Numbered from the stretch's first letter, positions 1 through 9,074 are shown. The stretch is DNA of 64,000 nucleotides from Rhodovarius crocodyli (GCF_004005855.1 NZ_SACL01000001.1:434001-498000); one strand, 5' to 3'. Notes: generated by a model from the sequence alone, not told the origin. Numbers and translations are program-made.

Positions 1-1
1 C

Positions 2-799
2 GCCGCGCAATCCATCCGCGCCGACGGGCCCGAGCTCGACAGCCTGCGCAAGGCCGCGCGGCGGCATGGCGTGCATGTCTCGGTGGGTTTCAGTGAGGCG
101 ACGGAGGCATCGCTCGGCTGCCTGTGGAACAGCAACATGCTGATCGGCCCCGACGGCACGGTGCTGAACCACCGCCGCAAGCTGGTGCCGACCTATTACG
201 AGAAGCTGGTCTGGGCGCCCGGCGATGCCGAGGGCCTGCGCGTGACGCAGACCCCCATCGGCCGCATCGGCGCGCTGATCTGCGGCGAGAACACCAACCC
301 GCTGGCCCGCTTCGCGCTGATGGCCGAGGGCGAGCAGCTGCACCTGGCTTCCTTCCCCCCCATCTGGCCCACCCGCATGCCGGGCGAAGCCGCCGCCTAC
401 GACATCGAGGAAGCCATCCGCATCCGCTGCGGCGCGCATTCCTTCGAGGCGAAATGCTTCACGCTGGTCGCTTCCTCCTACCTCGACGCACCGGCCGCCC
501 GGGCGCTGGCCGCGCTTTCGCCCGAGGCCGCGCGGGTGATCGAGGGCACGCCCCGCGCCGTCAGCCTGGCCATCGGCCCCGATGGCCGGCAGATCGGCCA
601 GAGCCAGCGCGACGAGGGGCTGCTGTTCGTCGAGATGAACCTGGCCGATTGCGTGGAGCCCAAGCAGTTCCACGATGTCGTCGGCTACTACAACCGCTTC
701 GACATCTTCCGCCTGACGGTGGACCGCACGCCCCGCCCGCCGATCCGCTTCCAGGACCTGGCGCCGGAAGCCCCGCCGCCGCCCGAACAGGCCGCTTGA
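2..799 (+). CDS. Nitrilase / carbon-nitrogen hydrolase family protein (5' end outside window)
   Basis: The frame is open from base 2, so the N-terminus and the catalytic Glu lie upstream of the window; about 265 residues are present. The catalytic Lys is visible in NHRRKLVPTYYEKLVWAPGD and the nucleophilic Cys in GALICGENTNPLAR. Together these fit nitrilase-superfamily branch 1 (nitrilase, cyanide hydratase or arylacetonitrilase type) rather than an amidase. True nitrilases usually have CWEN at the nucleophile; here it is CGEN. The predicted reaction is hydrolysis of a nitrile to acid and ammonia in the cytoplasm. A LysR gene follows 55 nt downstream on the same strand and may regulate it. 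The substrate cannot be inferred. Confidence 0.85.
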   Translation, partial: AAQSIRADGPELDSLRKAARRHGVHVSVGFSEATEASLGCLWNSNMLIGPDGTVLNHRRKLVPTYYEKLVWAPGDAEGLRVTQTPIGRIGALICGENTNPLARFALMAEGEQLHLASFPPIWPTRMPGEAAAYDIEEAIRIRCGAHSFEAKCFTLVASSYLDAPAARALAALSPEAARVIEGTPRAVSLAIGPDGRQIGQSQRDEGLLFVEMNLADCVEPKQFHDVVGYYNRFDIFRLTVDRTPRPPIRFQDLAPEAPPPPEQAA

Positions 800-854
800 C
801 CGGCGCTGCGCGGTGTTGGACGGATCGCCCTGCGATGCGGGAGCAGACCGGACC

Positions 855-1769
855 ATGCCGCGACAGCTCGACTGGAGCACCCTGCCCTTCTTCCTGGAAC
901 TGGCGCGCCAGGGCCGGCTGGCCCCTGCCGCGCGCCGCTTGCGCGTGGACCACACCACCGTCAGCCGCCGCGTGGCCGAGCTGGAGAAGTCGCTCGACCT
1001 CAAGCTGTTCGACCGCTCGGCCGAGGGGTTTTCACTGACCGAGGCCGGGCGTGGCCTGCTGCCGCATGCGGAGGCCATGGAAGCCCAGGCCCTGGCGATG
1101 ACCGATGGCCGGGATGATGCCTCCGCGGGCGTGCAGGGCCGCGTGCGGGTCGCCAGCATGGAAGGCATCGCGGCCCAGTATCTCGCCCGCCGGCTGCCGC
1201 GCCTGGCCCGCCGCCATCCGGGGCTGATGGTCGAGATCGTGACCAGCCCCGCCCTGTATAACCTGACCAAGCGCGAGGCCGACATCAGCCTCTCCTTCGC
1301 GCCGGTGCGCGGGCCGAAGCTGACCATCCGGCAGGTGGGCGGCTTCGGGCTGTTCCTCTATGCCGCGCCCTCCTATCTGGCCGAGCACGGCACCCCGGAA
1401 ACGCCGGCAGCGCTGGCCGAACACAGCTTCGTCGATTACGTCGAGGACCTGGTCCAGATCCCGGAGGTCCACTGGCTGCTGGACGCCGTGCCGGCGCCGC
1501 GCGTGGCGTTCCGGTCCTCCTCGATGTACGCGCAGGCCACGGCCGCGGCGAATGGCGCGGGGCTGGTGCTGCTGCCCTCCTTCGCCGGGGAATCCGACCC
1601 GCGGCTGGTGCCGGTGCTGAAGCCGCAGATCCGCGCTGAACGCCCGATCTACCTGGCGGTGCATGAGGATCTTGCCTGGGTGCCTCGCGTGCGGGAAACC
1701 GTGCGCTTCCTGGAGGAGACGCTGCGCGCGGACCGCGATTTCCTGATGGATGGCGCGCCCGAGAATTAG
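855..1769 (+). CDS. LysR-family transcriptional regulator
   Basis: This 304-residue protein has an N-terminal winged helix-turn-helix at about residues 5-62 (AARRLRVDHTTVSRRVAELE). An effector-binding domain similar to periplasmic binding proteins follows, from about residue 90 to the end. I chose ATG 855 because MPRQLDW fits the usual LysR N-terminus and GGGAG lies about 12 nt upstream; an in-frame start at 813 would add 14 non-conserved residues. The FDRS...L.LTEAGR segment is typical of the family. It sits between a nitrilase and a MATE exporter, either of which could be its target. An inverted repeat lies just after the gene. Confidence 0.9.
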   Translation: MPRQLDWSTLPFFLELARQGRLAPAARRLRVDHTTVSRRVAELEKSLDLKLFDRSAEGFSLTEAGRGLLPHAEAMEAQALAMTDGRDDASAGVQGRVRVASMEGIAAQYLARRLPRLARRHPGLMVEIVTSPALYNLTKREADISLSFAPVRGPKLTIRQVGGFGLFLYAAPSYLAEHGTPETPAALAEHSFVDYVEDLVQIPEVHWLLDAVPAPRVAFRSSSMYAQATAAANGAGLVLLPSFAGESDPRLVPVLKPQIRAERPIYLAVHEDLAWVPRVRETVRFLEETLRADRDFLMDGAPEN

Positions 1770-1789
1770 AGGCATATGCCCCTATTTGT

Positions 1790-1818
1790 CCGGAAATGAG
1801 GCGTCTGCGTCATTCCGG
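1790..1818. repeat. Inverted repeat in the MATE gene leader
   Basis: The arms CCGGAAATGA (1790-1799) and TCATTCCGG (1810-1818) pair with one bulged A around a 10-nt loop. The element lies 21 nt after the LysR stop codon and 30 nt before the MATE start. A perfect palindrome GGCATATGCC sits at 1771-1780. It could be a weak terminator for the regulator or an operator for the exporter; there is no U-tract. Confidence 0.45.
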
Positions 1819-1847
1819 CCAGGCACGCCCCGCCCGATCATGGGGGC

Positions 1848-3206
1848 ATGAGCGCCACCACCCTCTCGACCGACCTGCGCACCCGCCGCCTGCTCGAAGC
1901 ACCCATCGTGCCGCTGCTGCTGCGCATGGCCTGGCCCAACATCCTCATCATGCTCGCCCAGGCCTCCACCGGGCTGATCGAGACCTGGTGGGTTTCCCAT
2001 CTCGGCACCGACGCGCTGGCGGGCATGGCCCTGACCTTTCCGGCCGTGATGCTGATGACCATGATCTCCGGCGGGGCGATGGGGGGCGGCATCTCCGCCG
2101 CCGTCGCGCGCGCGCTGGGCGCCGGCAGGCGGGACGACGCCGATGCGCTGGTGCTGCATGCGGGCTTCATCAGCCTGGTGCTGGGGCTGTTCTTCTCCGC
2201 CCTGTTCCTGCTGTTCGGCGAGGATATCTATCGCGCCATGGGCGGCGAGGGCGAGGAACTGCGCGCCGCCATGGTCTACTCGAACACCGTGTTCAGCGGG
2301 GTCATCTTCGTCTGGCTGATGAACGGGCTGGCCAGCGTCATCCGCGGCACCGGCAACATGGCATTTCCGGCCACGGTCATCTGCGTGGGCGTGGTGTTCC
2401 TGGTGCCGCTGTCGCCGCTGCTGATCTTCGGCTGGGGGCCCATCCCGGCCATGGGCATCGCGGGCGGCGGCGTGGCGCTGATCCTGTTCTTCGTGGGCGG
2501 CACCATCGCCATGGCCTGGTACATCCTGTCCGGGCGCAATGTGGCGCGGTTCCGCTGGGTGCGGCTGCGCTGGGCGCCGCTGAAGGCCATCCTGCGCATC
2601 GGCGCCTTCTCGGCCATCACCTCGGTGCTGACCAACATCACGATCGGCGGCGCCACCGGGCTGGTGGCCATGACGGGCGGCGCGGGCGCCATCGCCGGCT
2701 TCGGCACCGGGGCCCGGCTGGAATACCTGCTGGTGCCGCTCAGCTTCGGCATCGGCGCGCCGCTGGTGGCCCTGGTCGGTACCAATATCGGCGCCGGGCA
2801 GCGCGACCGCGCGCTGCGCATCGCCCTGACCGGCGGGGGCATCGCCTTCCTCATCACCGAGACACTGGGCCTGGCCGCCGCCATCCGGCCCGAGCTGTGG
2901 CTGCGCCTGTTCAGCGATGAGCCCGCGATGCTGGCGGCCGGCGCGCAGTACCTGCGCATCGTGGGCCCGGCCTATGGCTTCTTCGGGCTGGGGCTGACGC
3001 TGTATTTCGCCTCGCAGGGGGCGGGCAAGCTGTTCTGGCCGCTGACGGCGGGGTTCATCCGCCTGGCCATCGCGCTGGGCGGCGGCTGGATCGCGATCCA
3101 GGCCACCGGCTCCATCGCGCTGCTCTACACCATGCTGGCCCTGGCGCTGGTGGTGTATGGCACCACCATCGCGGGGGCGGTGAAGTCCGGCGCCTGGTTC
3201 CGCTGA
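1848..3206 (+). CDS. MATE family efflux transporter
   Basis: A 452-residue polytopic inner-membrane protein with about 12 predicted membrane helices in two homologous halves, matching the usual MATE length. The N-terminal segment (residues 15-60: PIVPLLLRMAWPNILIMLAQ, then a helix with ETWWVSHLGTDALAGMALTFP) is characteristic of the family. MATE proteins export cationic drugs or metabolites using a Na+ or H+ gradient; the substrate here is unknown. The gene ends 1 nt before the convergent SDR gene. Confidence 0.92.
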   Translation: MSATTLSTDLRTRRLLEAPIVPLLLRMAWPNILIMLAQASTGLIETWWVSHLGTDALAGMALTFPAVMLMTMISGGAMGGGISAAVARALGAGRRDDADALVLHAGFISLVLGLFFSALFLLFGEDIYRAMGGEGEELRAAMVYSNTVFSGVIFVWLMNGLASVIRGTGNMAFPATVICVGVVFLVPLSPLLIFGWGPIPAMGIAGGGVALILFFVGGTIAMAWYILSGRNVARFRWVRLRWAPLKAILRIGAFSAITSVLTNITIGGATGLVAMTGGAGAIAGFGTGARLEYLLVPLSFGIGAPLVALVGTNIGAGQRDRALRIALTGGGIAFLITETLGLAAAIRPELWLRLFSDEPAMLAAGAQYLRIVGPAYGFFGLGLTLYFASQGAGKLFWPLTAGFIRLAIALGGGWIAIQATGSIALLYTMLALALVVYGTTIAGAVKSGAWFR

Positions 3207-3207
3207 A

Positions 3208-3966
3208 CTAGGCCACGAGCCCGCCGCTGACGTGCAGCAGCTGCCCGGTGACATAGGCCGCGCCGGGCGAGGCGAAATAGGCCACCGCCTGCGCCACGTC
3301 CTCCGGCGTGCCGATGCGGCCCATCGGGATCTTGGCGGCGATCGCCTTCCACTGTTCGGCCGTCATGGCGGTGTGGGTGCCAGGGTCCTTCTGGGTGAAG
3401 CCGGGGGCCACCGCATTCACCGTGGTGCCGGCCGGCGCCAGCTCGATGGCGACGGCGCGCAGCGTGGCCTCCAGCGCGCCCTTGGCGGCGGCGGTCGCCG
3501 GGAATGTCGTCACATCCGGCCGGAACACATGCGCCACGAAGGAGGATATGGCGATCAGCCGCCCGTTCTCGCTCGCAGCCAGCGCGGGCGCCGCCGCCTT
3601 GGCCAGCCGGATGAAGCCCCACAGGATGGTATCCAGGCTGCGGGTGATCACCTCATCCTCCAGCGCCATCAGCGGCGTGCGGTCCGCGAAGCCCGCATTG
3701 GCCACCACCACATCCAGCCCGCCGAAGGTCGCGACCGCCTGCTCCACCAGCCGCGCCGGCACGTCGGGCGCGCCGATGTCGCCCAGGGCGGTCACGGCCC
3801 GGCCGCCGCGTTCCTCAATGGCAGCGGCCGTGCGGGCCGCGCCTTCCTCGTTCTTGCGGGTATGCACCAGGAAGGCCGTGCCGGGCCCGGCCAGCGCGCG
3901 GCAGCACGCGGCCCCGATGCCGGAAGCAGCGCCGGTGACGAGAATGACGCGGGGGCGGTCTGACAT
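3208..3966 (-). CDS. SDR-family oxidoreductase lacking the catalytic tyrosine
   Basis: A 252-residue classical-length short-chain dehydrogenase. The Rossmann nucleotide-binding motif TGAASGIG is at about residues 11-18, NAG at about 90-92, the Ser region ISS at about 140-142, and VNAVAPG follows the active-site helix. ATG 3966 is preceded by GGAGAAACCC, a good ribosome binding site; a start at 4029 would be unsupported. In the YxxxK signature the Lys is present (residue 162) but the Tyr position holds Thr158 (FPATAAAKGAL). Ordinary SDR catalysis is therefore doubtful, and the protein may be a divergent reductase or a non-catalytic NAD(P)-binding member. Confidence 0.88.
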   Translation of the reverse strand: MSDRPRVILVTGAASGIGAACCRALAGPGTAFLVHTRKNEEGAARTAAAIEERGGRAVTALGDIGAPDVPARLVEQAVATFGGLDVVVANAGFADRTPLMALEDEVITRSLDTILWGFIRLAKAAAPALAASENGRLIAISSFVAHVFRPDVTTFPATAAAKGALEATLRAVAIELAPAGTTVNAVAPGFTQKDPGTHTAMTAEQWKAIAAKIPMGRIGTPEDVAQAVAYFASPGAAYVTGQLLHVSGGLVA

Positions 3967-4067
3967 GGGTTTCTCCGGATAAGCCTTTGCCCATGCTGCC
4001 CGGTCGCTTGCACACCGCAAGGGGGGCACCGTAGCTTTGCCGTATCGATTAGCCGGAGCTTACCCAC

Positions 4068-4532
4068 GTGACGATTCCCGCCCTGCCCGAAGCCAGCCCC
4101 GAACTGCGCGACGAGATCCTCGCCTGGCTCGACGCCTTCGCGGCCTGCGTCCAGAAGGTGGACTACAAGAGCGCCTATCCCTTCTGGCACGAGCAGGCCC
4201 TGGCCTTCGGCACCCACAAGCGCGTGCTGGAAGGCCTGTGGGACTGGCGCGACCGCCAGTGGGACAGCGTGTGGCCCAAGACCTCGGGCTTCACCTTCAT
4301 CCATGACCAGACCCGCGTGCTGGCCAGCCCGGACGGGCAGATGGCCGTCGCCATCACCCCGTGGGACAGCACCGGCTATAACCAGGACGGCACGCCCTTC
4401 GACCGGCCCGGCCGCGCCAGCATCATCCTGCTCAAGACCGGCGAGGGCTGGGTGGGTGTGCACAGCCACATGTCGCTGGAGCGCGGCGTGCCGCAGGAAA
4501 GCTACGGCAACCGCGAGGTGATCGCGCGCTGA
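4068..4532 (+). CDS. SnoaL / NTF2-like fold protein
   Basis: A 154-residue protein with the pattern of a SnoaL-like or DUF4440-type cone-shaped domain: an N-terminal helix (ELRDEILAWLDAFAACVQK), a W-rich middle and C-terminal beta strands (ASIILLKTGEGWVGVHSHMS). It begins with GTG at 4068, with GGAG about 12 nt upstream. Its TGA shares one base with the ATG of the downstream Bug-receptor gene, so the two are translationally coupled. Members of this fold include small enzymes and ligand-binding proteins; no catalytic residues could be assigned. Confidence 0.75.
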   Translation: MTIPALPEASPELRDEILAWLDAFAACVQKVDYKSAYPFWHEQALAFGTHKRVLEGLWDWRDRQWDSVWPKTSGFTFIHDQTRVLASPDGQMAVAITPWDSTGYNQDGTPFDRPGRASIILLKTGEGWVGVHSHMSLERGVPQESYGNREVIAR

Positions 4533-5485
4533 TGCGCCGGCGCGCCGTCATTTCCGCCGGGCTGCTGGCCGCACCCGGCATCGTGACGGCGCAATCCATG
4601 CGGCCCATCCGCATGATCGTGCCCTTCCCCCCGGGTGGGGCCACCGATGCGCTGTCCCGCATCGCCGCCCAGAAACTGCAGGAAAAGCTGGGCCAGACCG
4701 TGGTGGTCGAGAACCGCGCCGGCGGCAACGGCGTGGTGGGCGGCATGGCGCTGATCCAGTCGCAGCCGGATGGGCTGACCATCATGGCCTCCGCCTCCAT
4801 CCATGCCGTGCTGCACCGGGTGCTGCGGAACATCCCCTTCGACCCGCTGAACGATTTCGCCCCAATCGCCCGCACCGCCAAGGGGCCGCTGCTGTTCGTG
4901 GTGGACCCGCGCAAGCCGCAGCGCACCGTGGCCGAGGTCGCGGCCGCCGCCCATGCCAATGCGCGGGACTGGACCTTCACCACCTCCTCCCTGGGCTCGG
5001 CCGGGCATCTGGCGGCCATCGCCTTCGGTCAGGCGGCGCGGGCGGACATCCTGATGGTGCCGCAGCGCAGTTCCTCGGCGGGGCTGACGGATGTGGCGGC
5101 GGGCAATGTCTCGCTGATGTTCGACCCCGTGCTGGCGCCGCTGCCCATGGTGCGCGGCGGGCAGTTGCGCGGCCTGGCCATCACGAATGAGCGCCGCATT
5201 CCGGCCGCGCCCGAGATCCCGACCATGGCCGAAGCCGGCATGCCGGATTTCGTCTTCCATTCCTGGTACGGCATCTGGGGCCCCAAGGGCATGCCGCCCG
5301 CCATCGTCACCCGGATGAACCGCGCGCTCGCCGAGGGCATGCGCGAGCCCGACGTGATGCAGCGCCTCGCGGCGCTCGCCTTCGAGCCGGTGGACGAGGA
5401 CGCCGCGGCCTTCGATGCCGCCATCCGGCAGGAGGAAGCGCGCGGCACGCAACTGCTGGCACGCGTGAATTTCGAGGCGCAATAG
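4532..5485 (+). CDS. Bug-family (TctC-like) periplasmic solute-binding protein
   Basis: A 317-residue protein with an N-terminal signal ([21 protein letters not shown]). The Bug/TctC signature follows: [20 protein letters not shown], then [15 protein letters not shown], then the C-terminal [17 protein letters not shown]. These periplasmic receptors bind carboxylates or other small metabolites for the TctAB permease. No tctA or tctB gene is present nearby, as is common for solitary Bug receptors in Acetobacteraceae and Burkholderiales. It is coupled to the SnoaL-like gene by a 1-nt overlap. The ligand is unknown. Confidence 0.92.
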   Translation: MRRRAVISAGLLAAPGIVTAQSMRPIRMIVPFPPGGATDALSRIAAQKLQEKLGQTVVVENRAGGNGVVGGMALIQSQPDGLTIMASASIHAVLHRVLRNIPFDPLNDFAPIARTAKGPLLFVVDPRKPQRTVAEVAAAAHANARDWTFTTSSLGSAGHLAAIAFGQAARADILMVPQRSSSAGLTDVAAGNVSLMFDPVLAPLPMVRGGQLRGLAITNERRIPAAPEIPTMAEAGMPDFVFHSWYGIWGPKGMPPAIVTRMNRALAEGMREPDVMQRLAALAFEPVDEDAAAFDAAIRQEEARGTQLLARVNFEAQ

Positions 5486-5561
5486 GGGTTTCACGCCGGG
5501 CGCACTTGCCCAAAACCCGCCATGCGGCTATGCCCCCGCGCGAAAACCCGAGGACTTTCCC

Positions 5562-5984
5562 ATGGCCACCGAGCAGACCTTCAGCATCCTGAAGCCCGAC
5601 GCGACCCGCCGCAACCTGACCGGCGCCATCAACGCCGTGTACGAGAAGGCCGGCCTGCGCATCGTCGCCCAGAAGCGCATCCAGATGAGCCAGGCGATGG
5701 CCGAGACCTTCTACGGCGTCCACAAGGAGCGTCCGTTCTTCAAGGACCTGGTGTCCTTCATGATCTCCGGCCCCGTGGTGGTGCAGGTTCTCGAGGGTGA
5801 GAACGCCGTGGCCCACCACCGTGAGCTGATGGGCGCCACCAACCCGGCGAACGCCGCCGAGGGCACCGTGCGCAAGCTGTTCGCCGAGAGCATCGAAGCC
5901 AACTCCGTGCACGGCTCCGACAGCCTGGAGAACGCCGCGATCGAGATCGCGTACTTCTTCGCGGGCTCCGAGATCGTCGGCTGA
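5562..5984 (+). CDS. ndk: Nucleoside diphosphate kinase
   Basis: A 140-residue protein of normal NDK length. It transfers the gamma-phosphate from ATP to nucleoside diphosphates through a phospho-histidine. The N-terminal TFSILKPDA contains the conserved Lys12. The active-site His117 lies in [10 protein letters not shown], and the conserved [17 protein letters not shown] segment precedes it. GAGGAC upstream of ATG 5562 is a plausible ribosome binding site. A strong intrinsic terminator follows, indicating a monocistronic unit. Confidence 0.98.
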   Translation: MATEQTFSILKPDATRRNLTGAINAVYEKAGLRIVAQKRIQMSQAMAETFYGVHKERPFFKDLVSFMISGPVVVQVLEGENAVAHHRELMGATNPANAAEGTVRKLFAESIEANSVHGSDSLENAAIEIAYFFAGSEIVG

Positions 5985-6032
5985 AGGCCGCGGGCAGGTT
6001 CGGCTGACCAGCCGGGCGTTCTGCCGCTTTTG

Positions 6033-6066
6033 AAGGCCGTCGCGCTCCTGGCGCGGCGGCCTTTTT
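6033..6066 (+). terminator. Rho-independent terminator of ndk
   Basis: A 13-bp GC-rich stem (5' arm 6033-6045, 3' arm 6051-6063, one G-U pair) with the 5-nt loop TCCTG is followed by TTTTT at 6062-6066. It begins 49 nt after the ndk stop codon. Confidence 0.9.
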
Positions 6067-6139
6067 CATGCGCTTACCCCTGGCGGCAGTCCCGCCCCCT
6101 GCCCTACACCGGACGGGACCAATGAAAGGACTGCCCTGC

Positions 6140-6535
6140 ATGACCATCACGCGCTACGCCGAGGAACCCCGCCTGTCCGGCGCCGTCGCCCATAACGGCG
6201 TGCTGTACCTGGCCGGCCAGGTGGCCGACGACGCGACGCTGGATACCGAAGGCCAGACCGCCGACATCCTGGCGCAGATCGACGTGCTGCTGGCCGATGC
6301 CGGCACCGACAAGTCCCAGCTGCTGTCCATCACCTGCGTGCTGGCCGACATCAAGGACGCCCCCAAGATGAACGCCGCCTGGGACCGCTGGATGGACAAG
6401 GCCAACAAGCCGGCCCGCATGACCATCCAGGCGCCGCTGGTGAACCCCGACTGGAAGGTCGAGATCACGGGCATCGCCGCCATTCCGGGTGCGGCCGCGC
6501 TGCCGCCCAAGGCCGACGTCGGCACAGGTGGCTGA
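6140..6535 (+). CDS. RidA/YjgF-family protein
   Basis: A 131-residue protein matching the RidA (YjgF/YER057c/UK114) fold: VAHNGVLYLAGQVADD near the start, ILAQIDVLLADAGTDKSQLL in the middle, and PARMTIQAPLVNPDWKVEITGIAA at the end. The Arg that binds carboxylates in RidA is retained in PARMT. Family members hydrolyse reactive enamine/imine intermediates such as 2-aminoacrylate. ATG 6140 has AAAGGA about 10 nt upstream. The downstream channel gene appears to start inside its 3' end. Confidence 0.9.
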   Translation: MTITRYAEEPRLSGAVAHNGVLYLAGQVADDATLDTEGQTADILAQIDVLLADAGTDKSQLLSITCVLADIKDAPKMNAAWDRWMDKANKPARMTIQAPLVNPDWKVEITGIAAIPGAAALPPKADVGTGG

Positions 6536-7454
6536 AGGCCACCACCTTCGCCGGAAGCACCGCCGCACCGCCCTGATGAACGGGGCGGTGACGGCATCGC
6601 TGATGCTGCTGGTGGCGGCCGCCGCCGGCGACCAGGGCTGGCTGTTCAGCGTGGCGGCGCTCGGCGTGGCCGCTGCCACCGTGCTCGCGCTGTATGTCGT
6701 GTTCCCCCAGGGCATGCTGTTCGCCCTGGGCGTGGCCAACGGGTTGGCCGTGTACATGTGCCTTTATGTCGTGATCGGCCGCAGCGCCTTTCCCGATGCC
6801 CTGCCCTGGGCACGGCCGGTGGGCTTCGTCATGCCCGTCGCCGCCTTTCTGAGCGCCTGCCTGTACTGGCGCAGTTCGCTGCGACAGATCGCCTCCGAGG
6901 GATTGAACGAGGCCGACATCACCCATCTGCCGCGCTTCCTGCGCTGGTTCGTGCTGTGCGGCGTGGTGGGGGTGCTGTCGCTGTCCTCGCCCTTCAACCG
7001 CGAGAGCCCGCAGGTGCAGACCGCGACGCTGTTCCTGGCGATGGGCGTGATCTCGCTGATTTCCATCGTGTCGGTGCGCGATGTGGTGCGGCTGCTGGTG
7101 GATGTGGCCGCCATCCTGACGCTGGTCGCGCGCCGCCTGCGCTTCCTGATGGTGCCGATGGCCACCTATGTCAGCCTGTTCACCATGATGGCAGTGGCCT
7201 TCGGCTGCTTCTACCGCATCGCGGACGGGCTCTCGCGTGAGCCGCTGTTCCGCTCCCACGACGTGATGGCGCGCATCGACTTTTCCGAGGCGCTGCACTT
7301 CTCCGTCGTCACGCTGACAACGGTGGGCTACGGCGACATCATGCCGGTGGATGACGGCATCCGCATCCTGGCGGCCATCGAAATGGTGACCGGCCAGTTG
7401 CTGCTGCTGTTCGGCTTTGCCGAGATCATGAGAAGCCGCGGGCGCGCGGAGTAG
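6528..7454 (+). CDS. Ion channel family membrane protein (TVGYGD selectivity filter)
   Basis: About 308 residues with six or seven predicted membrane segments. The C-terminal pore module has an ALHFSVVTLTTVGYGDIMPV re-entrant loop followed by a final helix (GQLLLLFGFAEIM), the signature of the K+ channel pore domain. No RCK/TrkA-N domain follows, so gating is not evident. The start is ambiguous. GTG 6528, overlapping the ridA stop, keeps a basic cytoplasmic N-terminus (HHLRRKHRR); ATG 6576 has no convincing ribosome binding site. Confidence 0.8.
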   Translation: MAEGHHLRRKHRRTALMNGAVTASLMLLVAAAAGDQGWLFSVAALGVAAATVLALYVVFPQGMLFALGVANGLAVYMCLYVVIGRSAFPDALPWARPVGFVMPVAAFLSACLYWRSSLRQIASEGLNEADITHLPRFLRWFVLCGVVGVLSLSSPFNRESPQVQTATLFLAMGVISLISIVSVRDVVRLLVDVAAILTLVARRLRFLMVPMATYVSLFTMMAVAFGCFYRIADGLSREPLFRSHDVMARIDFSEALHFSVVTLTTVGYGDIMPVDDGIRILAAIEMVTGQLLLLFGFAEIMRSRGRAE

Positions 7455-7455
7455 A

Positions 7456-7490
7456 GTCCACGCCCATTCAGGTCCGGGATGGGCGTGGAC
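7456..7490. terminator. Perfect 12-bp inverted repeat between convergent genes
   Basis: GTCCACGCCCAT (7456-7467) and ATGGGCGTGGAC (7479-7490) form a perfect 12-bp stem with an 11-nt loop. It fills nearly all of the 37-nt gap between the convergent channel and binding-protein genes. There is no U-tract on either side, so it may act as a bidirectional transcript-end or RNA-stabilising hairpin rather than a classical terminator. Confidence 0.6.
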
Positions 7491-7491
7491 C

Positions 7492-9066
7492 CTAGGCGCG
7501 CCTCAGATTCCACACGAAGGGGTTCGGCCCCTGCAGCACGTCCTGCAATTCGCGGCGGAAGGCCGTGCGCAGGCGGAACAAGCCGGTCGGCGCGATGGGC
7601 ACCGCCTCCCACGCCAGTTCCTGCAAACGCTGCATGGCCTGGGCCTGGCCGGCGGCATCCGGTGCGTCGATCCAGGCCTGGACCTGCTCCTCCACCCCTG
7701 AATCCTCCGGCCAGCCGGGCCAGGCATTGGCGCCGTTCATGCGGATCACCCAGCTGACGGCCGGGTTGGCGATGGTGGCGGCGGGCGCGTTGGTGTTGTG
7801 CAGGTTCCAGCCGCCCTGCGGCCCGGGGGCCCGGTTCGCGCGCCGGGCCAGGATGCTGGGCCAGTCGCTCTCGACCGGCTGGATGTTCACCCCCAACCGG
7901 CGCATCAGCTCCACCGTGATGCGCCCCTGCTGGGTCACGGCCGGGAAGTCGGTGGGGTTGATGTGGATGATGGGCTCGCCGTTGTAGCCGGCCTCCCGCA
8001 GCGCCGCGCGGGCGCGGTCCATGGCGGCGTCACCACGGGGCGCGGGCGGGAACTCCATCGCACCCGGCAGGCCGCAGGGGAACATGGAATGGCATTCCTG
8101 CCAGTCCTGCGGCAGCGCCACCGCCTGCATGAAGTCCGGCTGCACGATCACGTCGCGGATGGCGCGGCGCACCCGCACATCGTTGAACGGCGCGTGCAGA
8201 TGGTTGAAGCGCAGGAAGCCGAGGAACCCGTTGGGATCATAGATCTGGGTGCGAGTGCCGCGATCGCGCTCCAGCACCGGCACCAGGTCAGGCAGCGGGT
8301 ACTCGATCCAGTCGATCTCGCCGGTGCGCAGGGCGGCGGCGGCGGTGCCGCCATCCGGGATCCAGACCAGCTCCAGCCGGTCGAAATGCACGCGCTTGCC
8401 GCCGCTGGCCGCATCGGCGGGCTCGTCGCGCGGCTTGTAGTCCTCGTTGCGCAGATAGACGGACCGGCTGCCCTGCACATATTCGGCGGGCTGGAAGCGC
8501 CAGGGGCCGCTGCCGATCATCGCATCCGGCCCCAGCGCGCGGTCGCCGGGCGTGCTAGCGAAGCGTTCCGGCATCATGAAGCAGGGTGAGGCCCCGGGCT
8601 TGGCCAGCGCATCGAACAGCGCGGGAAAGGGCCGGCGCAGGCGGAACTGGATAGTGCGGTCGCCGGTGGCGCTCAACTCCTCCGTCACCCGCATCAGCAC
8701 ACCGCCGAAGCCGTCGCGGCTGGCCCAGCGGCGGATGCTGGCCACGCAATCGGCGGCGCGCACCGGTTCGCCATCATGCCAGCGCAGGCCGTCGCGCAGC
8801 GTGATGGTCACGCGCCGGCCGCCATCCTCCACCGTATGGCCCTCGGCCATCTGCGGGTGGGCGCGCAGCGCGCGGTCGGCGCCATACAGCGTGTCGAACA
8901 CGCAATAGCCGTGGGTGGTGATGATGGTGCTGGGGTTGAAGATCGGGTCCAGCACGGCCAGCGAGGATTGCGGCATGAAGCGCAAGGTGCGCTGGCGCGG
9001 GCCCACGGTCTGGCCCCAGGCAGCGGGGGCAGCGAGCGCGGCCCCCAGAATCGAACGGCGCAGCAT
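7492..9066 (-). CDS. ABC transporter substrate-binding protein, family 5 (peptide/nickel type), TPP-riboswitch controlled
   Basis: A 524-residue periplasmic protein with a signal sequence (MLRRSILGAALAAPAAWGQ) and the SBP family 5 pattern: LAEGH-type early segment, TITLRDGLRWHDGEPVRAADC, then IGSGPWRF and NEDY. ATG 9066 is preceded by GGGAGGGAAG. No permease or ATPase gene is adjacent, so it must rely on components encoded elsewhere. A TPP riboswitch lies 60 nt upstream in the same transcript. This suggests that it binds thiamine, a thiamine precursor or breakdown product, or another ligand whose uptake is tied to thiamine status. Family 5 proteins usually bind peptides, nickel or opines, so the ligand is an open question. 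Confidence 0.9.
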   Translation of the reverse strand: MLRRSILGAALAAPAAWGQTVGPRQRTLRFMPQSSLAVLDPIFNPSTIITTHGYCVFDTLYGADRALRAHPQMAEGHTVEDGGRRVTITLRDGLRWHDGEPVRAADCVASIRRWASRDGFGGVLMRVTEELSATGDRTIQFRLRRPFPALFDALAKPGASPCFMMPERFASTPGDRALGPDAMIGSGPWRFQPAEYVQGSRSVYLRNEDYKPRDEPADAASGGKRVHFDRLELVWIPDGGTAAAALRTGEIDWIEYPLPDLVPVLERDRGTRTQIYDPNGFLGFLRFNHLHAPFNDVRVRRAIRDVIVQPDFMQAVALPQDWQECHSMFPCGLPGAMEFPPAPRGDAAMDRARAALREAGYNGEPIIHINPTDFPAVTQQGRITVELMRRLGVNIQPVESDWPSILARRANRAPGPQGGWNLHNTNAPAATIANPAVSWVIRMNGANAWPGWPEDSGVEEQVQAWIDAPDAAGQAQAMQRLQELAWEAVPIAPTGLFRLRTAFRRELQDVLQGPNPFVWNLRRA

Positions 9067-9074
9067 GCGCGCTT

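Noticed and set aside
1782-3254. 490-codon open frame opposite the MATE gene
   Set aside because: Low-complexity shadow frame; the MATE reading is convincing.
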